Below, piece after piece: positions 31,501 through 40,207 of a DNA stretch of 64,000 bases. Numbering within the stretch: position 1 is the stretch's first letter; each line of letters begins with the position of its first letter. Source of the stretch: Cladorhizidae sp. MBARI D1340-BT2 (taxonomy: Eukaryota; Porifera; Demospongiae; Poecilosclerida; Cladorhizidae); assembly GCA_028752905.1 (NCBI GenBank), contig JAQNBH010000013.1, positions 41,607,907 to 41,671,906 on the forward strand, written 5' to 3'. The position numbers and the translations under genes were made by a program. The notes below the pieces were generated by a model, which had not been told where the DNA came from, ran no database searches, and saw nothing but the letters and a program-made list of their open reading frames with translations.

Positions 31501-34171
31501 TGTCGTTAAGAGACAAACCATTGCTTGTCCTGGCTGAGGCATCGAACACAACTCTGAGCTTCGTTGTTGTACTGCTCTCCTTCGTTACCCCGTGCATGGG
31601 TAGATAGAAGCACTGGCTGTCTGGCTTGGTCAAGTCGGAGTCGGGTACTACCTCCGCGTGATGCAGTGAGGCGTACTCGATTACGGCTTGCCGGAAGGGC
31701 CCCCACTGTCCCTTCTTGACCAAGGCCTTCTGGTTCTGTGTGAACCTTCGCTCTGCCTGTGTCCTTGAATGTCCGAGCTCTGGGGTCGGGTTCTTCCGGG
31801 GCAGACGCACAACGTATCTGCCGTCTTTCATTCTGCTGTGTGTCTCCTCGTAATGGGCCACAGCATCTGCGTCATCCTTGCAGAGAGAGAGATGGTGGGG
31901 CTGGATCTCCTCGCATTCCCAGAACGTAGATGGGTTATGGGAGTCTTCCTGAGCCAGGAACACCTCTGCTTGTTGGGTGCCTCCTCCTCCTTGCACGATC
32001 CACCCGAAGATGGTGTCGGCGGCCAGGTACTTGCCGTCGCTGCTTGCTCTGGCTTCTGTTTGTCCCACGTTCATCATTGTCGCTGTGGCCTCAGACCCTA
32101 GTAGGAGGTCAACCCTCCCGGGGAGAGAAAAGGAAGGATCGGCCAAATCTAGTCCCTTGAGGAATGGGAGTGAATCTGCATGTGGGAGTGGTTCGCTTGG
32201 GAGATCCATGGCGACTGCTTCTGAGACATGAGCTGTGATAGGGATGGAGGGAGAGAGCTGCTGACGCATGGGTCGGATGGTCATGGCTGCTACCAGTTCG
32301 CACTGCAATCCAGTGACGTTTCCGACAGTGGAGGTGAAGCTGCGCTGTGGCGTAGTAACGGCACCGAGCTGCCGCACGAGACGGGAGGTGGCATAGGACG
32401 CCGATCTGCAAACATCCAGAATTGCTCTGGCTTGCACAGTGTGACCGTTTGCCTCGACTGTCACGACAGCAGTCGGGAGGATACCGACATCCCTGGCTGC
32501 ATTGGCCAGGTAGGACGAACGGGTCTGGGCGGGTGGGTTCTGGGCGGGAGTGGTGGAAACTGTCTGAGCTTCGGAGTTTCCCTCGTGAAGCAAGGAGTGA
32601 TGCTTGGCTTGGCACTCCCGGCACGTCTTGTTGCTGCGGCACTGCTCCACCGTATGGCTGTAGCCGAGACAGTTGAAACACAGCTTCAGCCTCTTGACCA
32701 CTTCCCTCCGTTGCAGAATGGTGTCTGACTGAAAGGTGGGGCAGAGAAACATAGGATGTCTCTCGACCTGGCAGAGCTTGCAGGGTGCCTTTGCTCGCTG
32801 TTGGTAGGGTGTGTACGGGTTAGCTGCTGCAGACAGGGGCGTAACTTCTGACTGAGCGAGGTACACCGGCTGCTTCCGTGGCTTGCTGGCGTAGGACTGC
32901 TCTGGTGCTGCTGGTTTTGGAGTCTTCTTGTTCCTTTGTCGTATTTCGAGGTCATCCTCGTATTGGGAGGCGACGTTGTTAAGGAACAATATGAAGTCCT
33001 TAATGGCCGGGACCTTCTTGGACTTGTTTGCTGCGGCTTTGGTCCATTGCTTGGCGAGTCGTCCGTCCAGCTTGACCTCCCCCAACGTGGTGTAAATGTC
33101 AGAAGCCGTGTCTTGTCCTGTCGTGGTGGCTTCCCTGTATGCTGCTGACAGAGTTCTAGCCCAGGCTCGGGCGTCGGCTTCTTCAACGAGCTTGCCAATC
33201 ACCAGGGACTGCACTGATGTTCGATAGACCAGACGAGGATTGTCATACAGCCCTTTCAGGACCTCCGTGATGACGTCATAGTCGCCAGGGGCTCCTTGAA
33301 GGTACCGGTACTCTGCTATGGCCTCGGGAGTTCGTACTGCTTTCTTTAGGTACAGTATTTTGTCATCCTCTGTCATCAGACAGTCCTTCTTGATGATGGC
33401 CTGGAATTCCCTCCAGAATGAGGGCCAGTCTAGCTTGTCCCCGGAGAACTTGGGGAAGGATATATCCGGCAGGCGGCTCCTCAATAGTTCTGCGGCTGTG
33501 ATGCCGGTGGCTGCCGGCGTCTTTGTAGCTGAGGGTTCGATTGGATCCTGAGTTGCCCGCCATGTGAGCCAGAGCTGCGACATGCGTCTATCTTGCACTT
33601 CCAGCTGATCCTCGAATTTGTCTTCCTCTGCTTCTGGGAGGTTGCCGCATAGGGATTCTGCTTCCTTGAGCAGTCGCTTGGCATCGAGGAGTTTTTCTTC
33701 TGTGGTATCATCAGGCCTGTCTGCCGTCTTTGTCAGTCGATCCAATGCTCGTTTAACCATTTTTGTAGCCCTTCGGGCTTCCTGGAGACATTTGGCTTGA
33801 TCGTCTAGTGTTATTGTTAATGCTGTCATGTGTGATGAGCGCTCGGACACTTCGTAGAGTTCCTCATGCTCCCGATCGAAGCTAGCAGACGTCTGGGAGT
33901 GGTCTGCTTCCATGACTATGATGAGGCGCTCCTGATAGAGCTTAAATTCATTCTGCTGTTCGAGGACGGCAGCCCTGAGCTGCACTGTTTGAGCAAGGGT
34001 GACTTCTGCCAGTGGTCCTTCAGCTAACCTCGTGATTTGCCGATGGATCCTGGTGAGGGCGCCCTTCTTCTGGCCCCTTCGGTTCCGGAGGACTGCCAGA
34101 TCTTCCATGTCGTCTATCGTTGATGTGGACATGTCTGAAAAACGACTCAGAGCTGGTGTGGTAAGGCGCAC
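28541..34171 (-). CDS. BEL/Pao Gag-Pol polyprotein
   Basis: 1876 residues, uninterrupted. The N-terminal part is coiled-coil rich. Gag of the DUF1759 type is at about 230-370 (LPDISFPKFSGDKLDWPSFW). Zinc knuckles lie at about 460-520 (CFNCLGYSHTVEQC). The aspartic protease region is at about 560-600, where the expected D-S/T-G reads LDVCRSAS. Reverse transcriptase is at about 840-1060 (VVFDASA, FYVDDCVTG about 993). RNase H-like follows at about 1165-1300 (HGFSDASEKAYGG, WTDSTVVLGW). Integrase has an HHCC finger (HHHAGAS...CIPCRK) at about 1485-1525 and a DDE core (GVDLAGPM, YSDNGTNFVG, LWESNVKSAK) at about 1550-1680. DUF5641 closes it (about 1757-1840). The order is typical of BEL/Pao. The frame ends inside the 3' LTR. 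No envelope-like frame was seen. Confidence 0.93.
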   Translation of the reverse strand: MRLTTPALSRFSDMSTSTIDDMEDLAVLRNRRGQKKGALTRIHRQITRLAEGPLAEVTLAQTVQLRAAVLEQQNEFKLYQERLIIVMEADHSQTSASFDREHEELYEVSERSSHMTALTITLDDQAKCLQEARRATKMVKRALDRLTKTADRPDDTTEEKLLDAKRLLKEAESLCGNLPEAEEDKFEDQLEVQDRRMSQLWLTWRATQDPIEPSATKTPAATGITAAELLRSRLPDISFPKFSGDKLDWPSFWREFQAIIKKDCLMTEDDKILYLKKAVRTPEAIAEYRYLQGAPGDYDVITEVLKGLYDNPRLVYRTSVQSLVIGKLVEEADARAWARTLSAAYREATTTGQDTASDIYTTLGEVKLDGRLAKQWTKAAANKSKKVPAIKDFILFLNNVASQYEDDLEIRQRNKKTPKPAAPEQSYASKPRKQPVYLAQSEVTPLSAAANPYTPYQQRAKAPCKLCQVERHPMFLCPTFQSDTILQRREVVKRLKLCFNCLGYSHTVEQCRSNKTCRECQAKHHSLLHEGNSEAQTVSTTPAQNPPAQTRSSYLANAARDVGILPTAVVTVEANGHTVQARAILDVCRSASYATSRLVRQLGAVTTPQRSFTSTVGNVTGLQCELVAAMTIRPMRQQLSPSIPITAHVSEAVAMDLPSEPLPHADSLPFLKGLDLADPSFSLPGRVDLLLGSEATATMMNVGQTEARASSDGKYLAADTIFGWIVQGGGGTQQAEVFLAQEDSHNPSTFWECEEIQPHHLSLCKDDADAVAHYEETHSRMKDGRYVVRLPRKNPTPELGHSRTQAERRFTQNQKALVKKGQWGPFRQAVIEYASLHHAEVVPDSDLTKPDSQCFYLPMHGVTKESSTTTKLRVVFDASARTSNGLSLNDTLLAGPNQYPLTTEILLKFRSHNIAMTADISKMFREIGLHTEDRDLHRFIWKDDNEQTQIWRMTRVTFGVAASPFLATQTLLQLAKDFESEHPAAAHIIRTQFYVDDCVTGAATLEEAITLRQQLSQLLGLAKMSLRKWRSSSSELQQSIPSELCEEEGEIALLTPDRCHKTLGIHWNTFQDQMFVSTPTLSSNRKASKRQISSDLARTYDVMGWFAPAMVTAKLILQDIWVQGMDWDDPVPDDIVMRWNQWTEELPLITKHPIQRCHFIPYKKRRLVQLHGFSDASEKAYGGVIYLHTVYDDTTVSTALITAKTRVAPTTPMTIPKLELCGATLLSRLMENTARTLNIQQKHLFAWTDSTVVLGWINQQPGKLKVYISNRVTTITQKVPAGNWRHVPTDSNPADAASRGVMPAELVKHDLWWNGPPWLAEDPKMWPKPPKGATVLLPEIRKEFTALTLQRVTPREPPLRCSSFRELLRITAWQQRFVSNARKKDPAGRNLKSHITVEELDLAERQLIREVQKRYYPGELLALQQREELPHKSALLPLRPILSKEGILVVGGRLERSDLPELTKHPRILPRKSQLTYLIMRQLHLTHHHAGASVLLEALSQSYHVSGARSMARHVANQCIPCRKSYARKATQLMGQLPVQRTTPSSTFSHVGVDLAGPMTLKSGNPRKPRIEKAYVCLFICIATKAVHLEVVSDLSTEAFMSAFQRFVSRRGLPVRMYSDNGTNFVGADRSLRQAYDALNSKEVDDPIQRFLTNQKVTWSHIPELAPHFGGLWESNVKSAKTLLRSIAGTTPLNFERLTTFLSQAEAIMNSRPLVPLNAQPIDTELALTPGHFLVGRPLTALPDISNVLGLGTQTKRAKWNHCRRLSEHFWKRWTDSYVTTLNRFNKWQQPKRNLRVGDVVLVKDQFQFINQWPLARVVEIHPGVDGYVRAATVRGPLCGTHKRPIVKLAVIIPEEEQLSRAGRMDAPEGPQELRT

Positions 34172-34330
34172 CGTCGAGTTGCCTTGTTCTGATGCGAGTG
34201 GACCTCGGTGTAGTGTAGTCCTCGTTCGTCTTGCTGCAAGGGTCCCTGGGGAGCTTCCTTGCTGATGCTGAGAGTGTAGTCGAACCTCGGTGTAGATACC
34301 TCAGTGTAGTGTCGGAATCGGAAAGCGAGA

Positions 34331-34347
34331 TCCGGCTCGAAGGACCA
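34331..34347 (-). promoter_or_regulatory. Primer-binding site, tRNA-Tyr type
   Basis: Two bases inside the 5' LTR, the minus strand reads TGGTCCTTCGAGCCGGA. It is complementary to the 3' end of animal tRNA-Tyr (CCGGCTCGAAGGA plus CCA). It would prime minus-strand synthesis. Confidence 0.8.
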
Positions 34348-34349
34348 AA

Positions 34350-34886
34350 TGTTCTGGCCTGTTCCCTTCGTGAATGCTGAACAGGCGGTCAGAGCATGAG
34401 CTGTGGTGAACCGACTAACAACTGTTTTGATGAGGGTTGTAAGGCCTCCAATTGTTAGGGCTCGGAATGTGGAGTAGCTCTGCGGTGCTGAGATGCAAAA
34501 AGGAGTGTGAGTGTATCTCTCCCCAAGTCAGTGGCTGGCTTCTAGGCTCGCTTTGACTGGTCTTACTTAATACCCCAAACAGTGACTGGTTTCGAGACTC
34601 GTTTTGAGTGGTTTGTAAATAAGTAATAGCATAAGTTTAAGACTCGGATACATACTGAATTGTGATGTGCGGCTGCTGAGCTTATATACTGCAGCAGTCC
34701 CGCAAGGTAGCTGTGGGTATAGGATATGAATATGATTACATGTGAATGGTAGGAATAGGTGTCTATAGGTGACGAGGAAAGTTCACACATGCATGGCTGG
34801 GTAAGTTTTAGCTAATACAATGTTCAGAATGCATAATAAGAATAAGTTTCATGTTCTCAGCTCTTGTGGACCCTCAGGCGCGTCCA
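34350..34886 (-). repeat. BEL/Pao 5' LTR
   Basis: 537 bp, TG...CA, near-identical to 28043-28578. The promoter should lie within it. Its outer edge abuts the first minisatellite unit of copy A'. Confidence 0.95.
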
Positions 34887-35527
34887 GATGGTATTTGCCT
34901 CAGTGATGGTGTTTGCCTCAGTGATGGTGTTTGCCTCAGTGATGGTGTTTGCCTCAGTGATGGTGTTTGCCTCAGTGATGGTATTTGCCTCAGTGATGGT
35001 GTTTGCCTCAGTGATGGTATTTGCCTCAGTGATGGTGTTTGCCTCAGTGATGGTATTTACCTCAGTGATGGTGTTTGCCTCAGTGATGGTGTTTGCCTCA
35101 GTGATGGTGTTTGCCTCAGTGATGGTGTTTGCCTCAGTGATGGTGTTTGCCTCAGTGATGGTGTTTGCCTCAGTGATAGTATTTGCCTCAGTGATGGTGT
35201 TTGCCTCAGTGATGGTGTTTGCCTCAGTGATGGCATTTGCCTCAGTGATGGCATTTGCCTCAGTGATGGCATTTGCCTCAGTGATGGCATTTGCCTCAGT
35301 GATGGTGTTTGTCTCAGTGATGGTCTGTGATGGTATTTGCCTCAGTGATGGTGTTGGCCTCAGTGATGGTGTTTGCCTCAGTGATGGTGTTGGCCTCAGT
35401 GATGGTGTTTGCCTCAGTGATGGTGTTTGCCTCAGTGATGGTGTTTGCCTCAGTGATGGTGTTTGCCTCAGTGATGGTGTTTGCCTCAGTGATGGTGTTT
35501 GCCTCAGTGATGGTGTTTGCCTCAGTG
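34887..35527. repeat. 18-bp minisatellite (copy A')
   Basis: Same unit as 25312-25971. A few units are gained or lost and some gtt/ttgg variants are shuffled relative to copy A. Confidence 0.95.
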
Positions 35528-35734
35528 ATTCCTGTCTCATCCAAGCTGCAGTGTCATGCCATTTCTTCACAAGATTTTTTTTTGAGGACCACGCGATACA
35601 CATGACTTGATTGTGCAATGTGCAGGTGCCTATATAGTAGACAGATGTTCCCAGATGTGGGGTGTGCGGATGAAGGGAGTTTAAGCATATATGTTCATGT
35701 GATTTGCATGGGACATGCAGTATAAAATCAGTGA

Positions 35735-35818
35735 CCTGTTGGAAACTTTGATAGGATGCAGCTCTGTTGCAATGGTCTTAATCTTCTCCAATTTTTGGCA
35801 CCGCTGACAAGTGGATAT
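35735..35818 (-). pseudogene. Ginger1-type exon (copy A')
   Basis: Duplicate of the exon at 26179-26261 (ISTCQRCQKLEK). None of the downstream Ginger1 exons were duplicated, so this exon is stranded. Confidence 0.7.
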
Positions 35819-36675
35819 CTAAAAACACAATAAAATGACTGTAGTTTCATGAGGCAATATTTTGATATATTACATGTTATGAGCAAACCAGGATTTGAAT
35901 AATTCACAGATTGCCCACACCAATACTTGTCCACACATTGAGCAAGCAACTCATAGATTGTCCACACAAACTATACTTTAAGGTATAGTCCACTGGAAGG
36001 AAAAGGGGAACAAGCAGTCTGCATTGGCTACATTTGGTGCATAAATGAGGAGCATGCATAATGTGTGCACAGTTATGGCAGTAAGCAACTAACACACCTG
36101 GTCAGGTCCTTAGAGGCCTACTCAGTGCACTGCCTGTTGGCCATCCACACTAACAGGGAGGGGAGGAGGTTGATATATGCATTCTGAACTTGTTTGCATT
36201 CAAGCATTTGATAAGTTTTCATGTTCACATTTATGGCAACCCTTTACCATCTTATAAACATGATAAACAACAACAACAACAATGTCTCCCACAAACAAAC
36301 AAATGACCTGTTCATCCTGGATGATTACTATACAATAAATTGTGCATGTGCTACTCGATCTGAGCGAGGACGCACATGCTCTTCTCGCTCTGCAGGTGCC
36401 CAGTGGAATAGGGTACGCCCTCCATCTCTCTCTGTCTTCACGCAGGTTTTAAAAGGAACATTTCGCACGAGGACTATTCAAGGAAATTGGTAATTCTAAA
36501 CCATGGGAGATATGTTATTGGGGAATACAGACGTGTGGAATCATACCAATTCCTATGTCACATTTCCAACGAGAGGTAAATCCCCCACGCCACTGCCCCC
36601 CCTCCCCCCACCCCCTCAACACAACCAGAAAGAAACAATGGTCACCCCGTCACCTTGATGTCATCTCACGATAAC

Positions 36676-36959
36676 CTGTGCCCCACGACCTCGATCTCTC
36701 CTCTCTCTTGCAGCTCCTCTAGCTGCTCACTCGTTAGCTGCTTAACAGCAGGAGCAACGTTCTTAAATGCACCCTTCAACCGCTTGCCCAATTTCTCGCT
36801 GTCCTGCTCCCCCCGCAGCTTGACCCCTAACTTGCTGTCTTCCGTGGCGAGGGTGAGGGTCTTCACTTTGAGCTCCTCTAGAATGTATGACTCAAGACCT
36901 TTCAGGTAATCCTGACACTTCTGGTCACGATGGATGACAACCATCTCAGGAAGAGGGAA
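36676..36959 (-). pseudogene. IARS1: Isolated isoleucyl-tRNA synthetase exon (copy A')
   Basis: The predicted 156-residue reading frame around it has the same sequence as copy A, with the same splice borders. The identity shows the A/A' duplication is young. Confidence 0.75.
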
Positions 36960-37169
36960 CTGCAATGAGGAGGTGGTGGAGGGCAGGAAGAGGAAGGGAG
37001 AGAAAAGAGGAGAGAGGGGGAGTGGATGGTGGTGAGAGAGGTCAGAGAGAAGGAAGAGAGAGAGGAAGGAGGAGGATGATAGAGAATGGGAGGTGAGGAG
37101 AGAGGGTGAGGGTTGATGAAAAGACAAGGTGTACAAGTAGGGCTAGGAGTAGGGTTAAGGTGAGGGATC

Positions 37170-37918
37170 GACAGGGTTAAACAGAGCCCTAAGCATGTTC
37201 ACAGCCAGACATGTGGCACTAACCCTGCATGACAGGGTTAAACAGAGCCCCAAGCATGTTCACAGCCAGACATGTGGCACTACCCCAACATGACAGGGTT
37301 AAATAGAGCCCCAAGCATGTTCACAGCCAGACATGTGGCACTAACCCCTACATGACAGGGTTAAACAGAGCCCCAAGCATGTTCACAGCCAGACATGTGG
37401 CACTAACCCCTACATGACAGGGTTAAACAGAGCCCCAAGCATGTTCACAGCCAGACATGTGGCACTACCCCAACATGACAGGGTTAAATAGAGCCCCAAG
37501 CATGTTCACAGCCAGACATGTGGCACTAACCCCTACATGACAGGGTTAAACAGAGCCCCAAGCATGTTCACAGCCAGACATGTGGCACTACCCCTACATG
37601 ACAGGGTTAAACAGAGCCTCAAGCATGTTCACAGCCAGACATGTGGCACTAACCCCTACATGACAGGGTTAAACAGAGCCCCAAGCATGTTCACAGCCAG
37701 ACATGTGGCACTAACCCCTACATGACAGGGTTAAACAGAGCCCCAAGCATGTTCACAGCCAGACATGTGGCACTAACCCTACATGACAGGGTTAAACAGA
37801 GCCCCAAGCATGTTCACAGCCAGACCTGTGGCAATACACCTACATGACAGGGTTAAACAGAGCCCCAAGCATGTTCACAGCCAGACATGTGGCACTACCC
37901 CTGCATGACAGGGTTAAC
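37170..37918. repeat. 62-bp minisatellite, about 12 copies (copy A')
   Basis: Same unit as 27614-28038, but complete. It ends where a piggyBac-like terminus (ttaaccctctcactggcat) begins at 37915. Confidence 0.95.
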
Positions 37919-38122
37919 CCTCTCACTGGCATAAGCGCCTTAAGTCGCGAAAACTGATTAATCGTGACGAAAAAAATCGTAAAAAATTAACCGTTCGCGG
38001 TATAAACTTTAAAAATTGCACGAGTACGCCTAAAGCATGCCTCTAATCTGCCCCTGAATATCTGAAAAATACGGCATTAGCTACTTGGGTCCGTTAGCAG
38101 CTAGATTCATGAAGCGCTAGCG
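37915..38122. mobile_element. One end of a piggyBac-like element
   Basis: ttaaccctctcactggcat begins at 37915 and resembles the terminus at 6053. No partner end was found; the Merlin element starts about 200 bp further on and may have interrupted it. Confidence 0.5.
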
Positions 38123-39077
38123 GATCAATCCCCTCCAAGGATCGAAAAAAATCGTGCGCGTTTTTAATTACGCGAGCGGTACCAAAAGGTGTCGAATGTG
38201 TTAATGAAACTTATAATGAACTGTGCATGTGGCTGGTGAACTGCACATTATAATTCCTTATAATTACATTGATTAATATTATTTAAAATATAGTTTTTGT
38301 TTTTACCATATTTTTACCAGATATATCTTTTACCATGTTTTTACAATGATATGTATTATTAAATACCAGTTATATATATTTACCCTATTCCAATACGATT
38401 CTATGTGCTGAGTGTGCACCCCCGTTGTATGGTCGACAAATTGAATCGAGTGGTTGACCGTAGCATGGCTAGCCACACCAGGCACAGCTGCCACCCTCCT
38501 GTATGCGGCCCACTGGTCAGAGTGCACAATCGTTCCTTGTGCAACATGTGCTTGAATTATTGGCAGGAGTGTTGCTGCATCCCGTTGGGCCACAATCTGC
38601 ATGAAACCTTGGAAAATATTGCAATAATAATTGACTATCGTGGCAAACACAAGTGGTCATGAATACCAAGAGCTGGTGTGTATAACATCAGTGAATCACC
38701 AAATCCCCAATTATGCCAATTATGTCTGTTTTACCTTCCACATGTGACAGAATTTGTCAATAAACCCTGGGTCTTCAGATAGTCTATAACCTCCTCATTT
38801 GTGCCAAAAGCAGCAGAAGCAATGTATCTTAATGTTCCTGAAGCAGCCATGGACAGTTCACCAGCAAAATTGTTGAAACTTGGACAGACAATGTGCCAGC
38901 AAAATTGTTGAAACTTGGACACACAATGTGCAGTTCACCAGCCACGTGCACAGTAAGAACGTGCACAGTTCATTATAAGTTTCATTATAAGTTTCATTAA
39001 AACATTCGACACCTTTTGGTACCGCTCGCGTAATTAAAAACGCGCACGATTTTTTCGACCCTTGGAGGGGATTGATC
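38123..39077 (-). mobile_element. Merlin-type DNA transposon, internally deleted
   Basis: About 115 bp at 38123-38240 reappear inverted at 38960-39077 (shared: gatcaatcccctccaagg, tttttaattacgcgagcggt). Between them lie two minus-strand pieces of an IS1595/Merlin transposase. The left inverted copy carries short internal differences, including an extra repeated ataatgaa unit on the right. Target duplications were not resolved. Confidence 0.75.
38400..38925 (-). pseudogene. Merlin (IS1595-like) transposase fragments
   Basis: N-terminal piece at 38870-38731: FGTNEEVIDYLKTQGLL...SVTCG, as in the start of IS1595-type proteins ahead of their zinc ribbon. C-terminal piece at 38640-38400: DAATLLPIIQAHVAQGTIVH, SDQWAAYRRVAAVPGVASHA, TVNHSIQFVD, GVHTQHIESYWNRV. 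The last includes the second Asp and the final acidic residue of the DDE-type core. The middle, with the ribbon and first Asp, is missing, so this cannot encode an active enzyme. Confidence 0.8.
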
Positions 39078-39735
39078 TAGTTAGCTAGCTATTTAGCTAC
39101 GCTAGCTAAATTATTTACTATTCTACACTATTTAGATGCGCTACCTAAACTATTTACTATACACTATTTAGCTTGATCTAACAGTCACAAAAGAAACTAC
39201 TAGGTTAGCTGAAGTAAAGTTAGTTCCTCACCTTAGTAACAAGAGTTCTTCGCTTTACTTTTTTTAATTATTATCAGCTGAAAACCTTTTGAGATTTGAG
39301 TAATGAAGTACCAGTAAGTAATCCTAGAGAGGAATAGCACCTAGAACTCCTCTATCAAGCCTCCAGTTCTTCGGACACGAGGAGAAACTAAATATTGCCC
39401 ACCGATAAACACACCCTAGGTATCTGGGAATAGATGCGCGCACCAATCTCACGTTTACTTTTCAGTACGGAAAAAAAAGGTTGCGCATGGGTCCCCTGTT
39501 TTTGGTGGGCTCCTACTCTTGGTGGGCCCCTAGGCTTCAGCCTAGTCAGCCTTATGGATAATACGGTCCTGAACACAAGCGTGTTTACTGTATTGATATC
39601 CTTTACCAATTATAAAACTGCATATCTGCGTGTGCTATTTGAGGGTATGCTCTATGCTTGCCAGCCTGCAGTACTAGCATGCATGTAATAACACCACCAG
39701 ATCCTGATCAGGTAGCAATAAATTTTGTTTGTATG
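39078..39735. other. No gene seen
   Basis: tatttagct-type direct repeats at 39085-39175, otherwise unique AT-rich DNA up to the gypsy LTR. No coding frame was recognised. Confidence 0.5.
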
Positions 39736-40143
39736 TGTCGCAGGACGACATTAAAACGAGACTGTTCCCAATGCATAACTATGGATGTGGAGTGAACCCG
39801 GTAGTGAGTAACTAATATGAATTGGAAGTGTTGATAATGTGGTCTGTGGCTTAGTGTGTTTGTGTGTTATGTGTTTATGTTGGGCAAGTGTCATAGGTCG
39901 ATGATGAGTGTAAGATTACCATGTATGGGCAGAAACCAGAAGCGGGGCTCCAGCCTAGTTAAGAGAGGAGTTGTTACTGCTCTGGGAGTTAGCCATTGTA
40001 CTGAGTCTTGTAAGTGTCCTATATTGAATTATTAAGGTTTCTCTACTTAACCTTGCTAGCCTAGTGTATAGCTGAAAGGTAGAGTGGTGGCAGCATACCA
40101 ACACTTAAGTGACTGGCTCAGAGTCTGATTTGGTCCTGTCACA
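39736..40143 (+). repeat. Ty3/gypsy (Gmr1-type) 5' LTR
   Basis: 408 bp, TGTCGCAGG...CTGTCACA. The 3' LTR (44671-45091) matches but carries a 13-bp insertion near its end and several substitutions, so it is older than the BEL element. Confidence 0.92.
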
Positions 40144-40145
40144 AC

Positions 40146-40163
40146 TGGTGGCAGCGGTGGGAT
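40146..40163 (+). promoter_or_regulatory. Primer-binding site, tRNA-Leu type
   Basis: TGGTGGCAGCGGTGGGAT lies two bases after the LTR. It is complementary over 18 bases to the 3' end of a tRNA-Leu of the animal AAG/TAG type (ATCCCACCGCTGCCA plus CCA). Confidence 0.85.
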
Positions 40164-40207
40164 ATTTTTTTGAACTAGAGAGATTGCTACTAACTTTGAC
40201 AAGAAGA

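Larger units (their letters stand above)
28043..34886 (-). mobile_element. BEL/Pao LTR retrotransposon, apparently full length and recent
   Basis: Two near-identical LTRs enclose one long open frame. A primer-binding site follows the 5' LTR and a purine run (gccgggagga on the minus strand, near 28579) precedes the 3' LTR. The outer flanks (caaaa on the left, gatgg on the right) do not form a target duplication; instead the element stands exactly between duplicate segments A and A'. Confidence 0.95.
34887..37918. repeat. Segmental duplication, copy A'
   Basis: Same order and orientation as 25312-28042, with only scattered differences outside the minisatellites (for example one T lost near 36031 and a base change near 36532). 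It starts within an 18-bp unit exactly at the LTR end. Confidence 0.95.

Noticed and set aside
34331..34347. tRNA-Tyr-like and (at 40146) tRNA-Leu-like sequences as tRNA genes
   Set aside because: Only the acceptor-end complement is present, right after an LTR; these are primer-binding sites.
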